Assembly: GCF_002000125.1 (NCBI RefSeq)
Contig: NZ_MLHH01000003.1
Span: 62,001-126,000, forward strand
Reading direction: 5' to 3'
Origin: Rodentibacter heidelbergensis
GTDB taxonomy: Bacteria > Pseudomonadota > Gammaproteobacteria > Enterobacterales > Pasteurellaceae
Length of the DNA: 64,000 bases
Part shown: positions 42,901-50,627 of the stretch, piece by piece
Numbering within the stretch: the first letter of the stretch is position 1
How the letters are laid out: each line of letters begins with the position of its first letter
Position numbers and translations under genes: made by a program
Notes under the pieces: generated by a model
What the model was told of the DNA's origin: nothing
What the model saw: only the letters and a program-made list of their open reading frames with translations
The model's database searches: none

Positions 42901-43397
42901 TGGGCTTTAATTTGACTGACAATCCGTTCATCTTCCCCTTTTTCCCAAGCAAAAATCCACTCAGGACGGTAAACCAAATATTGGTCAAATAAATCCGCAA
43001 TCTTACGACTTAATTGATAGCATTTATATTGTTCTGAATGGGGGGAAGAGGCCAAATAATGGGCTAAAGGAGCGAAGGCTTTCTGTGCGAGAAAATCGGG
43101 CATCAGCTTCATTAACCGCCACATCATTGAATCTTTATCAAAAGGATTTTGCAACGAAACCGCCGGTAGATTATCAGCATAAAGCTGCCAAATAAAGGTG
43201 GCGGGCATCGGAAAAGCCAAATGAGCGGAAACGCCATTTTTCTTGGCTAATTCCATTTGCAGCCATTGTGCCATACCGGGGCTTTGTACCAAAATTATCT
43301 CTTGTTGAAAAGGATCTTCTCGTGGCAGTGTGTTGAACAATTCGGCGAGAATTTCTTTCTGTTTTTCAAGTTGATTGGAATAGTAAACGATAAACAC
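39996..43397 (-). CDS. recC: RecC, exodeoxyribonuclease V gamma subunit
   Basis: Large subunit of RecBCD that recognises the Chi sequence and holds an inactive helicase fold and nuclease-like domain. The 1133-residue length suits RecC (E. coli 1122). N-terminal text reads MFIVYYSNQLEKQKEILAELF, and PGMAQWLQMELA is a family landmark. It follows the four pseudopilin genes with a 49-nt gap, the same arrangement as H. influenzae. recB and recD are not in this window. Confidence 0.95.
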   Translation of the reverse strand: MFIVYYSNQLEKQKEILAELFNTLPREDPFQQEIILVQSPGMAQWLQMELAKKNGVSAHLAFPMPATFIWQLYADNLPAVSLQNPFDKDSMMWRLMKLMPDFLAQKAFAPLAHYLASSPHSEQYKCYQLSRKIADLFDQYLVYRPEWIFAWEKGEDERIVSQIKAQQAHLNETLLQQILDNVAWQGELWRALVADIKKDIGENATHRAALHEQFLALLKHPNQPKKLPSRVFVFGIPALPTAYLSILQAMSSEVDIHLFFNNPCQEYWGDIRDLQVDYLIQRTRRNSQKHNEIQPLFSQARQSALKQGLIETTYHNEHLQVGNPLLAAWGKMGRDFLYTLVRDEERIPTYSLNAYEEISASTLLGQLQSHILHLTNQPLNLEKNDRSLTVHACHSAMREVEVLQDYLLHLFNQDPTLTPKDVVVMVADINQYTPYIQAVFGQKNGETPRIPFSISDNKLSESDVLVSCYLTLLRLKESPFSAEAMLTLLDIPALRERFDLSLSELPLVRQWVADAGIRFGLQKNQEGMNFNSWQAGLERMVLGYAMREEHGIWQESLGLDSSYGLKGLLAGKLSDFFTVLSHWHNTLQQAHSIEKWHEILTALLADFFVQNEQTHDTLFYIQEKINEVAEQLSTLHFDLPLQSDVIADVMTTKLEDAPNSLKFLAGKVNFCTLLPMRAVPFKVVCLLGMNEADYPRSQTPNSFDLMQYHHQKGDRIRRDDDRYLFLEALLAARNYCYISYIGRSIIDNQERAPSVLVSQLMDYINQQQEDENKLQVQQHPMTAFSPSNFKNEDNFNRSFATKWLPMAKNGGKTVPKEFASVMAQTEKITEIELDRFVGFVENPVKFFFEKQLGVYFRDEDERIADSENFTLSGLESYQLNNDLVYADESQFDEYFAQARVKGVLPRAQFGQVAAEHTRHTVLEFKEKIVDLGQPSHCSVDFALDVIWQEKEQTIRLFGYMDNLFNDGQQVIEWHFARYKDRYRIRPWLYYLIQCVTQQNAIPPTLITKEQVIEFPTISREEALAQLQIYVQAYLQSQIEIQPIPTVGKITDFIIKEESAVDFEGVLTKLQKLAEEERSGNYTQKADPYWARLLAQTTKFEQHENLQALLKQTTDWFGILFAKEAKKSAKKSAK

Positions 43398-43446
43398 AAT
43401 GACAACCTATTAGCTAAGCAAAATGATGTGTCATTCTACCTGTTTT

Positions 43447-43752
43447 TTAGTCATTTTTCAGGGAAAATTCACCCCAATGAGAACGAATAACCACTTGATT
43501 ATGTTGACATTGTATTTGAAATGCCATGCCATTTTGTTTCAACTGTTGTTCGCAGGGTAAACCTAAAAATTGCCGTTGTGCCTGATTTTCCGCAATCTGT
43601 AACGCTTGAACATCATGATAAATTTTCACCGCCCGTTGTCGCTGATGGGCTGTCCATCGGTTAAATGCCAAAAATACGATACTTACCACCATCAGCGTGA
43701 CCATCACAGACATCAACGATATTCCCTTATTGACTTGAGGCGTTAAAATCAC
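43447..43752 (-). CDS. comQ: Minor pseudopilin (ComQ-like)
   Basis: Small prepilin-like protein needed for type IV pilus-dependent DNA uptake in Pasteurellaceae. After a short basic leader ending in NKG comes the hydrophobic helix ISLMSVMVTLMVVSIVFLAF, then a globular tail with a cysteine pair. The usual glutamate at mature position 5 is replaced by serine. The likely start is GTG at 43752, overlapping comP by 26 nt. Assignment rests on position and fold, as these proteins diverge quickly. Confidence 0.8.
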   Translation of the reverse strand: MILTPQVNKGISLMSVMVTLMVVSIVFLAFNRWTAHQRQRAVKIYHDVQALQIAENQAQRQFLGLPCEQQLKQNGMAFQIQCQHNQVVIRSHWGEFSLKND

Positions 43753-44425
43753 TCCAACTTTTCTCCGCTAGTTGCCATTTGCTGTATTGTTGCGCTAAAA
43801 GCTCAACCTGCTTTTTACCATAGGCAACGATTACTCCGTCTAAACTCAGCTTTCCACCGGTAATCACCGCCCCACTCACCCGCCCTTTGCCACGCAAGAC
43901 TAAATCGCCCTCTGCGATGAAAATGCCTTGTGCCGTCCCCCTCACTTCCCATTGGTTTTGCTTTCCATAAAACCAATATAACTGTGGCATAGCATTTACG
44001 AGAGGATAAGGAGGGGTTGCAAAGTGCGGTCGAAATTCATCAAGATTTTCTAAATCGATCAATGCCTTTAACAAACCTTGATTTTCTCCCTTTTTGGGCA
44101 ATTTCTTGAAAAGTGCGATACGCTGACACCATAGCGAATACCGAATGGCCTCTTCTGCCCCAACCCTATTAATAAAAACCTGCCGAACCCGCTCTGAACC
44201 CGCCAAAGGGAGTGAAGAACAAACCTTTTGTTTTGCCTGCAATGTTTGTTTTTGTAGGGTTAAGGTTTGTTCCACATAGTATTGACGTTGCATTTGTTGC
44301 GCTCGAAAAAAACTTAAGGTGCTTTCATCAAAAAAGAGCATCACCGCGAATACACCGGAAAGGAAGATCAAAATACTGAGTGTGACGATCCCTTTTCTTC
44401 CGCTTGGCAACCTTATTGATTCCAC
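43727..44425 (-). CDS. comP: Minor pseudopilin (ComP-like)
   Basis: The 232-residue protein has a prepilin leader MESIRLPSGRKG followed by IVTLSILIFLSGVFAVMLFF, one N-terminal helix and a long soluble domain. The glutamate at position 5 of the mature protein is absent, as in GspK-type tip pseudopilins. The soluble domain includes a beta-rich region VRGTAQGIFIAEGDLVLRG. It overlaps comO by 13 nt and comQ by 26 nt. Confidence 0.8.
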   Translation of the reverse strand: MESIRLPSGRKGIVTLSILIFLSGVFAVMLFFDESTLSFFRAQQMQRQYYVEQTLTLQKQTLQAKQKVCSSLPLAGSERVRQVFINRVGAEEAIRYSLWCQRIALFKKLPKKGENQGLLKALIDLENLDEFRPHFATPPYPLVNAMPQLYWFYGKQNQWEVRGTAQGIFIAEGDLVLRGKGRVSGAVITGGKLSLDGVIVAYGKKQVELLAQQYSKWQLAEKSWSDFNASSQ

Positions 44426-45117
44426 AATGCCACCACCATTTCGGTTTCATACTGAATTATCGGATGGGCTTTTAAATTGCCGGCCAGTTGAATGGCAATG
44501 CCCTTTCCCTCTGCAATAAAATTGAATTGTAAATGGCTGATTTCATATTCATTTTCATCCACCAAATCCGTCCAGCCGCCCCCGGCGTTACAGGCGCTTT
44601 GTTGCAATGCTTTTTGACATGCCGTTGATTGACATTTGGCATTTATCGCATTTTTGTAGGTTTGTTTCGTTTCAATCATTTTATGATTTAATTTATAGCC
44701 GAAAAGCTCTTTTTCGATGTTTTTTGCGACATTGCTCTCTCCTTTCAAACAGGTGTTTTTTGTGAATTTTTCACCAATACATCCGTTTGCATTCAGATCG
44801 TAAAAAAACAACACACAACTCTTTTGCGGTGCATGATCGGCTTGAGAAATCAAAATTGCCGTCCCCTTTTTATCTAACTCAAACAATCGGACGTTGCTTT
44901 CAATCAACTTTGTGTTTAATGCCCGAAATCCGGCACGGCGAAGATCTTTCCCAATCAGCTGAATGATCCGTTGTAGCTCAGACTGCAGCTTCAATTTCAA
45001 CAGCATCTGTTGGTTCTGGACTTGTATATGGGTGTAAAACCTTGATACCCCTAATAAAAGTGCCGATGAAATAGCTAATGAAATCATTAACGCCAATAAG
45101 GTTTGCCCTTTTTTCAT
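44413..45117 (-). CDS. comO: Minor pseudopilin (ComO-like)
   Basis: A prepilin-like protein with leader MKKG and helix QTLLALMISLAISSALLLGV, then a soluble domain with several cysteines (for example CVLFFYDLNANGCIG and ACNAGGGWTD) that probably form disulfides. I chose the ATG at 45117 because it puts a short basic leader right before the helix; an upstream in-frame ATG at 45138 lies within comN and adds seven residues. It resembles PpdB-type proteins. Confidence 0.82.
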   Translation of the reverse strand: MKKGQTLLALMISLAISSALLLGVSRFYTHIQVQNQQMLLKLKLQSELQRIIQLIGKDLRRAGFRALNTKLIESNVRLFELDKKGTAILISQADHAPQKSCVLFFYDLNANGCIGEKFTKNTCLKGESNVAKNIEKELFGYKLNHKMIETKQTYKNAINAKCQSTACQKALQQSACNAGGGWTDLVDENEYEISHLQFNFIAEGKGIAIQLAGNLKAHPIIQYETEMVVALWNQ

Positions 45118-45121
45118 CGGA

Positions 45122-45637
45122 TTATCTCGTACAAGCACTGGCAGATTGGTTCGATTTCAATTTCACACTGCCTACGTTAAAAAAGGAAAAGAGAGTATGC
45201 TCTTCACCTGCCTGCAATAAAAAGCAATTGGCATCCACCGTATTACGAATACCGTTAAAACGAGCCACTTCAATGGGGTAAAGCTTCGGGCTGATGATTG
45301 TGGTTTGCCCTTCAAAATAGGGAAAATAAAAGTGGGCATAAAGCGTTTTGGGGCAAGTAGTCGGGTTGAAACAATCGCAGCGTTTTTCATGTTTTATCTG
45401 CGCTGTCATACACCAATGCTTCGTTATAGGGTGACGATTTGCCAAAATAAGCCAAATCTCAGCGGAATTTTCCGCCCGCCCCTGAATTTGTCGTAAGAAT
45501 AAATAAAGACGATGTTGTTCTTTCGCTAAAATTCGCTTGGGATTTTCCATTTGCCAAAGAGGAAATGTGAAGCTCAATGCCATACTGAGTATCGCCAAAC
45601 CAATGACTAATTCCACCAATGTTGCCCCTTTACGCAT
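45122..45637 (-). CDS. comN: Minor pseudopilin (ComN-like)
   Basis: First gene of the pseudopilin operon. It has a canonical prepilin site: MRKG then ATLVELVIGLAILSMALSF, with glutamate at mature position 5. I chose the ATG at 45637; AAGGAG lies 9 nt before it, and an upstream in-frame GTG has no spacing. A cysteine-rich stretch (CDCFNPTTCPKTL) suggests disulfides. A competence-type regulatory site lies upstream at 45704-45726. Confidence 0.85.
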   Translation of the reverse strand: MRKGATLVELVIGLAILSMALSFTFPLWQMENPKRILAKEQHRLYLFLRQIQGRAENSAEIWLILANRHPITKHWCMTAQIKHEKRCDCFNPTTCPKTLYAHFYFPYFEGQTTIISPKLYPIEVARFNGIRNTVDANCFLLQAGEEHTLFSFFNVGSVKLKSNQSASACTR

Positions 45638-45703
45638 AAAAAACACTCCTTATTTCGACCGCACTTTAAGATAAAATTCCCCCCATGCCACAAAACGAAA
45701 TTA

Positions 45704-45726
45704 TTTTCTCGAACTTCCTCGCAAAA
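45704..45726 (-). promoter_or_regulatory. Candidate CRP-S (competence) site upstream of comN
   Basis: On the minus strand TTTTGCGA-GGAAGT-TCGAGAAAA resembles the Sxy-dependent CRP-S consensus, with a perfect left half (TGCGA) and a right half matching at TCG. A -10-like TATCTT lies about 30 nt downstream toward comN. In H. influenzae the competence genes, including this operon, carry such sites. Confidence 0.65.
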
Positions 45727-45830
45727 TTTATACAAAAAGGGAAGAAAACCGGTGCTTATCACTGGTTATTTTTGCAAATCCCGTTATAATGGCGCGGAAA
45801 ATTTTCAGTTCTTTAAAATCTGGTGGAATT

Positions 45831-46634
45831 ATGAATCCAATGTTAAATATCGCGATTCGTGCAGCACGAAGAGCGGGCAATGTGATTGCTAAAAATTATG
45901 AACGTCGTGATGATATCGAAACCGCACAAAAAGGCATCAATGACTATGTGACGAGTGTCGATAAAGCGGCTGAAGCAGAAATTATTGAGATTATTCGAAA
46001 ATCTTACCCTGAACACACCATTATCACCGAAGAAAGCGGAGCGATTGAAGGGAAAGACAACGAGGTGCAATGGATTATCGATCCACTGGACGGTACCCGT
46101 AATTTTATGAACGGTTTACCGCATTTTTCCGTCTCCATCGCTATCCGAGTGAAAAACCGCACCGAAGTGGGCGTGGTTTATGATCCTATCCGAAATGAAT
46201 TATTCACTGCCGTGCGGGGTGAGGGGGCAAAATTAAATGAAGTACGCTTGCGTGTGGATGCCAAACGTGAACTTCAAGGTGCGATTCTTGCCACCGGTTT
46301 CCCATTCAAACAACCTAAACTTATGCCAACCCAATTTGCCATCATGAATGCCTTAATCGAAAATGTGGCCGATTTCCGCCGTACCGGTTCGGCAGCGTTG
46401 GATTTATGCTATGTGGCCGCAAGCCGTGTGGACGGTTATTTTGAAATGGGCATAAAAGCTTGGGATTGTGCGGCAGGCGATTTAATCGTACGCGAAGCCG
46501 GCGGACTGGTTTGCGATTTTGAGGCAGGCAACGGCTATTTGCGTAGCGGTAATATTGTGGCTGCGCCAAACCGTGTATTAAAAGACATGCTCAATAAAAT
46601 TCGCCCTTGCTTAGGTGATGAATTTAAACATTAA
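45831..46634 (+). CDS. suhB: SuhB, inositol-1-monophosphatase family protein
   Basis: Magnesium-dependent phosphatase of the IMPase family; in E. coli SuhB also joins ribosomal RNA antitermination complexes. Motifs: WIIDPLDGTRNFMNGLP (metal binding) and KAWDCAAGDLIVREAGG. I chose the ATG at 45831 (MNPMLNIAIRAARRAG, 267 residues, the E. coli length), though a longer frame opens at 45789. A TATAAT box lies at 45785-45790. Confidence 0.95.
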   Translation: MNPMLNIAIRAARRAGNVIAKNYERRDDIETAQKGINDYVTSVDKAAEAEIIEIIRKSYPEHTIITEESGAIEGKDNEVQWIIDPLDGTRNFMNGLPHFSVSIAIRVKNRTEVGVVYDPIRNELFTAVRGEGAKLNEVRLRVDAKRELQGAILATGFPFKQPKLMPTQFAIMNALIENVADFRRTGSAALDLCYVAASRVDGYFEMGIKAWDCAAGDLIVREAGGLVCDFEAGNGYLRSGNIVAAPNRVLKDMLNKIRPCLGDEFKH

Positions 46635-46641
46635 AATAATG

Positions 46642-46682
46642 AAAAACCACCGCACATTGAGTTATCAAATGCGGTGGTTTTT
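46642..46682 (+). terminator. suhB terminator
   Basis: Perfect 13-bp hairpin AAAAACCACCGCA (46642-46654) / TGCGGTGGTTTTT (46670-46682) ending in Ts. Confidence 0.92.
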
Positions 46683-46756
46683 CACTCAATCCCCTCACAA
46701 ATTGCCCTATCTTTATTTTAAACAATCAAATCTATAGTCTTTGCAAATTAACTTTC

Positions 46757-46798
46757 TTGATTTTCATCAAAAAAATCTTGTGCTTTATTCACCATAAT
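46757..46798 (+). promoter_or_regulatory. Class II FNR promoter of the quinol peroxidase gene
   Basis: A perfect FNR box TTGAT-TTTC-ATCAA (46757-46770) lies upstream of CATAAT (46793-46798). With a start near 46805, the box is centred at -41.5, the standard class II activating position. Expression should therefore rise when oxygen is low. Confidence 0.85.
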
Positions 46799-46832
46799 TG
46801 CCCAAACTTCATTTCTATCTCAGGAGAACAAT

Positions 46833-48221
46833 ATGAAAAAATGGATACTAGGCGCCGGTGCTGTTGCTATCCTCGGTTATTTAGGTGTGGTGGGATACCT
46901 TCATCAATTTGATAAAGCGCAGGCCAACCAATTTATGAAGGAAAATCAGTATTCCGGCGAACAGCAAAAAGTGGCAGAAACCATGGTCAGCAATGGCTGT
47001 CAATATTGCCATAGCCCTAATGCAACGCTTCCTTTCTATTCCGCACTGCCTATTGTGGGCGATAAAATGCACAGCGATATTGAAAAAGGACTTCGTGCAT
47101 TTCGTATGGATCGTTTACTTGAAGGGGCAAAGGATTTAAGCAAACTTTCACAAGCCGATTTGGCAAAATTACAACGTGTGCTGGAAAATAACAGCATGCC
47201 ATTGGCTGAATATATCCACTTACACTGGGGCTCTAAACCTGACGATCAACAAAAAGCTTTTTTACTCAATTGGATTCGTGAAAAACGCCAAATGTTATTG
47301 CCAAAAGAAACACCAAATGTGGATGCCAATCGCCTTGTTCAACCTATTCCGGAAACCCTCCCAACAGAAACGGCCAAAGTGGCACTTGGCCATAGCATTT
47401 TCTTTGATGGACGTTTATCCGGCGATGGCACAATTCAATGCCACACCTGCCACCAATTAGATAAAGGTGGAGTGGATCGTCTTGCCACCTCAACGGGAAT
47501 TGATGGCAAAAAAGGCCCTATCAATGCCCCAACGGTATTTAACGCCGCCTTTAACTTTGTGCAATTCTGGGATGGTCGTGCCGCTGATTTAGCCGATCAA
47601 GCTAAAGGCCCGCCAACAAATCCTCTCGAAATGGGTTCAAACTCCTGGGATGAAATTGTCGCACGCTTTGAAATGGATGAAGTATTTAAGGAAAATTTCT
47701 TAAAAGAATATCCGGAAATCACCAAAGAAACGCTAACCCATGCCATCGGTGAATATGAAAAAACCTTGATTACCCCAAATAGTGATTTCGATCGCTATCT
47801 GAAAGGAGAACAAAACGCATTAACCCCACAACAACTTCGTGGCTATGAATTATTCAAACAGCATAAATGCGATACCTGCCACACCGGGGTTTCGTTAGGC
47901 GGACAATCCTATGAATATATGGGATTGTATGGTGATTATTTCAAAGATCGTGGCACCCCGTTAACAGAAGCGGATGAAGGTCGTTTTGCTCAAACAAAAG
48001 ATCCTTATGATATGCACCGCTTTAAAGTGCCAACACTACGCAATATTGCACTCACCGCCCCTTATTTCCACGATGCTTCAGCAGCCGATCTGAAAGAAGC
48101 GGTTCGCGTGATGTTAAAATATCAAAGCGATGTTCAACAGCCAACACAACAAGATATTGACGATATCAGCTCGTTCTTAGAAAGTTTAACCGGCGAGTTC
48201 AACGGTGAAAAATTAAAATAG
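46833..48221 (+). CDS. qpo: Tri-haem cytochrome c / quinol peroxidase
   Basis: Membrane-anchored peroxidase that reduces hydrogen peroxide with electrons from quinol. The 462-residue protein has an N-terminal signal anchor (about residues 5-22), an extra N-terminal haem site CQYCH (56-60), and the two classical di-haem peroxidase sites CHTCH (203-207) and CDTCH (346-350). The third haem separates this group (E. coli YhjA, Aggregatibacter Qpo) from the periplasmic di-haem CcpA. It stands alone behind an FNR promoter and before a terminator. Confidence 0.93.
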   Translation: MKKWILGAGAVAILGYLGVVGYLHQFDKAQANQFMKENQYSGEQQKVAETMVSNGCQYCHSPNATLPFYSALPIVGDKMHSDIEKGLRAFRMDRLLEGAKDLSKLSQADLAKLQRVLENNSMPLAEYIHLHWGSKPDDQQKAFLLNWIREKRQMLLPKETPNVDANRLVQPIPETLPTETAKVALGHSIFFDGRLSGDGTIQCHTCHQLDKGGVDRLATSTGIDGKKGPINAPTVFNAAFNFVQFWDGRAADLADQAKGPPTNPLEMGSNSWDEIVARFEMDEVFKENFLKEYPEITKETLTHAIGEYEKTLITPNSDFDRYLKGEQNALTPQQLRGYELFKQHKCDTCHTGVSLGGQSYEYMGLYGDYFKDRGTPLTEADEGRFAQTKDPYDMHRFKVPTLRNIALTAPYFHDASAADLKEAVRVMLKYQSDVQQPTQQDIDDISSFLESLTGEFNGEKLK

Positions 48222-48232
48222 TTCTATCACTA

Positions 48233-48258
48233 AAATGGCCGCCAAAGCGGCCATTTTT
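48233..48258 (+). terminator. qpo terminator
   Basis: AAATGGCCGC (48233-48242) and GCGGCCATTT (48247-48256) form a perfect hairpin followed by Ts. Confidence 0.92.
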
Positions 48259-48292
48259 CATCGCGATAATCAATAGCCTTATACAAAAGGCT

Positions 48293-48316
48293 AGATACTT
48301 AGATACTTAGATACTT
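48293..48316. repeat. Three tandem copies of AGATACTT
   Basis: The 8-base unit AGATACTT occurs three times without interruption, in the 367-nt non-coding stretch upstream of the oxygenase gene. Further on there is an inverted repeat TCCAACCT / AGGTTGGA (48377-48384 and 48410-48417). Confidence 0.7.
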
Positions 48317-48442
48317 GCAACATAGTTATTATAATCCTAGAAGAACATTCCTACTCTAAATCCTACCTAATCATAATCCAACCTCTCGATTACTTTAAAT
48401 TGATAAAACAGGTTGGACCTTAACATTTTTCCAACAAAAAAA

Positions 48443-48470
48443 TTGACATTTCCCTATTGACTATTACACT
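48443..48470 (+). promoter_or_regulatory. Promoter of the oxygenase-azlCD operon
   Basis: A perfect TTGACA (48443-48448) and TACACT (48465-48470) are separated by 16 bases. The 5' leader would be about 110 nt; it holds a tiny frame (MLKFRMN, 48514-48537) of uncertain meaning. Confidence 0.6.
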
Positions 48471-48588
48471 CAACTAGTCTTTATTACTAAATTAAATATC
48501 AAGGTAATCTAAAATGTTGAAATTTAGAATGAATTAGAAAGGTTTTAATTAAATATTTTAAGAATTAATAATTTTAAAGGAGAATTTT

Positions 48589-49560
48589 ATGTTTAATAAC
48601 TGCAATGAATTTAGAAATTATTTTAACTTAGAGAAGATCGTTTCTATTGATATGAGCTATCTTTCTAACGATATAGAAAAATGGTGGAATAAAGAACTTT
48701 TAATAAAAAGAGATTTCTTTCATAAAAAATCTCTTTTGATTAACTTAATTTTAGACAAGGTTAAAACTTCAGATTATGAATACTTTACTAAATTTAGTAA
48801 AATAAATCATCATATATCAGGTATTGTTCTACACAATTTATTTACTATCGATAGCCCTTCTTTATCTTTACTTGTTCATGAATCCTTATCTGATATTTTT
48901 AATTTAATGGATATAAAATACCCATATGAAGATCATAAGGCATTATTTTTAAAAAAATCTATAAATGAAATTAGTGAGTGGGGAAATGGCTCTGGTGATA
49001 TTTCATTACACTCTGACGATTTATATGAAGATATAAGCTCCGATTATTTATCTCTAACTACTTGTAGGGACTTAAGTAATACCCCAACTTCTTACCTACT
49101 AGCTAAAGATATTTTAGATCTATTAACTGATAATGAACTTGAGATTTTATTAAATATTGAGGCGAATTTTATATCAGGAAAGAATGTAAATGGACTAAAG
49201 TCAAAAAAAGCTAAAATTTTAGAATCCTGTGAGGAAAGGGGATTTTTGTCTAGATTTGATTTTAGAATTGACAATGTAAATGGTCAAAGAATGACTATTG
49301 CCAATAATCCTTCTAAAGAAGAAGTTTCTGTTTTTGAAAAACTATTTGAGATTTCAAAAAATCTAAAAAGCCGAACAATAGATAACGGATTAGGTACCTT
49401 TCTTATAATTGACAACTACAAGGTTCTCCATGCTAGAAGTAGTGTTAAACACTACCCAAGTTCAGGATATGAACATCCAAAAGATGCTTTCCGGCTCCTC
49501 TATAGAAGCAAAGGTCCAAGAAAACAATTTTTTGATATAGAACAAGCGAGATATCTTTAA
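48589..49560 (+). CDS. Clavaminate synthase/AsnO-like Fe(II)/2-oxoglutarate oxygenase
   Basis: The 323-residue protein appears to be a non-haem iron oxygenase related to amino acid hydroxylases such as clavaminate synthase, VioC and AsnO. The HxD part of the iron site is in ISLHSDDLYE (H141, D143), followed by YLSLTTCRDL as in that subfamily. The distal histidine is in VLHARSSV (H281), and the 2-oxoglutarate arginine is probably R302 in AFRLLYRSKG. These motifs are seen; the reaction is inferred. The substrate may be a free amino acid, judged by the subfamily and the adjoining AzlCD exporter. It is AT-rich compared with its neighbours and has AAAGGAG before the ATG. The stop overlaps azlC (TAATG). 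Confidence 0.75.
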   Translation: MFNNCNEFRNYFNLEKIVSIDMSYLSNDIEKWWNKELLIKRDFFHKKSLLINLILDKVKTSDYEYFTKFSKINHHISGIVLHNLFTIDSPSLSLLVHESLSDIFNLMDIKYPYEDHKALFLKKSINEISEWGNGSGDISLHSDDLYEDISSDYLSLTTCRDLSNTPTSYLLAKDILDLLTDNELEILLNIEANFISGKNVNGLKSKKAKILESCEERGFLSRFDFRIDNVNGQRMTIANNPSKEEVSVFEKLFEISKNLKSRTIDNGLGTFLIIDNYKVLHARSSVKHYPSSGYEHPKDAFRLLYRSKGPRKQFFDIEQARYL

Positions 49561-50249
49561 TGAAATTATTATCCGACAAATCCTTTAATCATGGTCTAAA
49601 GGATTCAATATCCTTTGGACTTGCTTTTATTTTTTTGTATGTGCCTATTGGGGCGTTAGGAGCAAGTCAAGGGTTGAGTTTATTTGAAGTGATGGCAACA
49701 AGTCTTTTTATATTTTCGACACCATTACAATTTCTTCTTATTCAAAGCTATACTTCCGGCCTTGCTCTACTCCCCATTATTTTGGCATTAAACTCTCGAT
49801 TTATTTTAATGTCATCTGCACTATCAGGGTATTTTAAGAATATTTCATATAGAAATATTTTTTTATCAAGTATTCTCATTGTTCCATCGGTTTTTTCAGC
49901 TTGTATCTCTCGATTTAAAAATAAAGAAGAAAACTATTTTTTATATTTCCTCGGTGTTGGCTTACCCATTTACTTTGTTTCCGTATTATCCACATTTATC
50001 GGTTACTATACTGGTTCCGGAATCACCTCACCGTTATTTTATGAAATCGTTAAAATTGTTTTACCTTTACAATTTACCGCTTTAGCTGCAAAACATTGGC
50101 CTGATTATCTTGATATTAGTGCCTACTGGATCGGCTTATTATTCGCACCGTTGTTTATCTTCTTATTTAAGGAATATACGATGATTATTGCCCCATTTTT
50201 AATTGGTATTTCATTAGCCGCTTTTGATTACATAGGTAAGAAAAAATGA
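49560..50249 (+). CDS. azlC: AzlC family amino acid exporter, large subunit
   Basis: Integral membrane protein of the AzlC family (229 residues, about seven hydrophobic segments). The N-terminal SFNHGLKDSISFGLAFIFLYVPIGALG is typical. AzlCD pairs export branched-chain amino acids and analogues. It shares its ATG with the stop of the oxygenase gene and its stop with the azlD start (ATGA), so all three are translated together. Confidence 0.88.
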   Translation: MKLLSDKSFNHGLKDSISFGLAFIFLYVPIGALGASQGLSLFEVMATSLFIFSTPLQFLLIQSYTSGLALLPIILALNSRFILMSSALSGYFKNISYRNIFLSSILIVPSVFSACISRFKNKEENYFLYFLGVGLPIYFVSVLSTFIGYYTGSGITSPLFYEIVKIVLPLQFTALAAKHWPDYLDISAYWIGLLFAPLFIFLFKEYTMIIAPFLIGISLAAFDYIGKKK

Positions 50250-50593
50250 CAAATATAATCCTTTTAATTCTTTTTTCAGCTATTACGATTTTTATTTTCA
50301 GAATATCGCCTTTCTTTTTGAAAGAGAATAAACACTTAAATAACAAAGAGGGATTTATATATAAATCCATTAGTTATAGTGCACAAGCGATGATTGGGAT
50401 CATTGTTTTTAACAGTGCATTTTCTGGTAAGAATATCCTTGAGCTCATTGATGATTTCAGCTTAAAAACGATTGTTATATTACTTCTATTGTTAGGAACA
50501 TTTATTATGACGATCCTAACAAAGAAAATCATACCAAGTTTTATCATCACATTGGCATTATACAGCTTAATACTCTATTACTTCCCAATGTAA
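50246..50593 (+). CDS. azlD: AzlD family amino acid exporter, small subunit
   Basis: Small hydrophobic protein (115 residues, about four membrane segments), the obligate partner of AzlC. The N-terminal ITIFIFRISPFFL and the middle SYSAQAMIGIIVFNSAF match the family. It is the last gene of the AT-rich operon; no clear terminator is seen before the convergent uvrB stop. Confidence 0.85.
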   Translation: MTNIILLILFSAITIFIFRISPFFLKENKHLNNKEGFIYKSISYSAQAMIGIIVFNSAFSGKNILELIDDFSLKTIVILLLLLGTFIMTILTKKIIPSFIITLALYSLILYYFPM

Positions 50594-50627
50594 CTTTCCG
50601 ATATAAAAATGTATCTTCTCGCTTAGC

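Noticed and set aside
48514..48537. Regulatory leader peptide before the oxygenase operon
   Set aside because: MLKFRMN has no run of one amino acid and no attenuator-like terminator follows, so it was not called as a gene.
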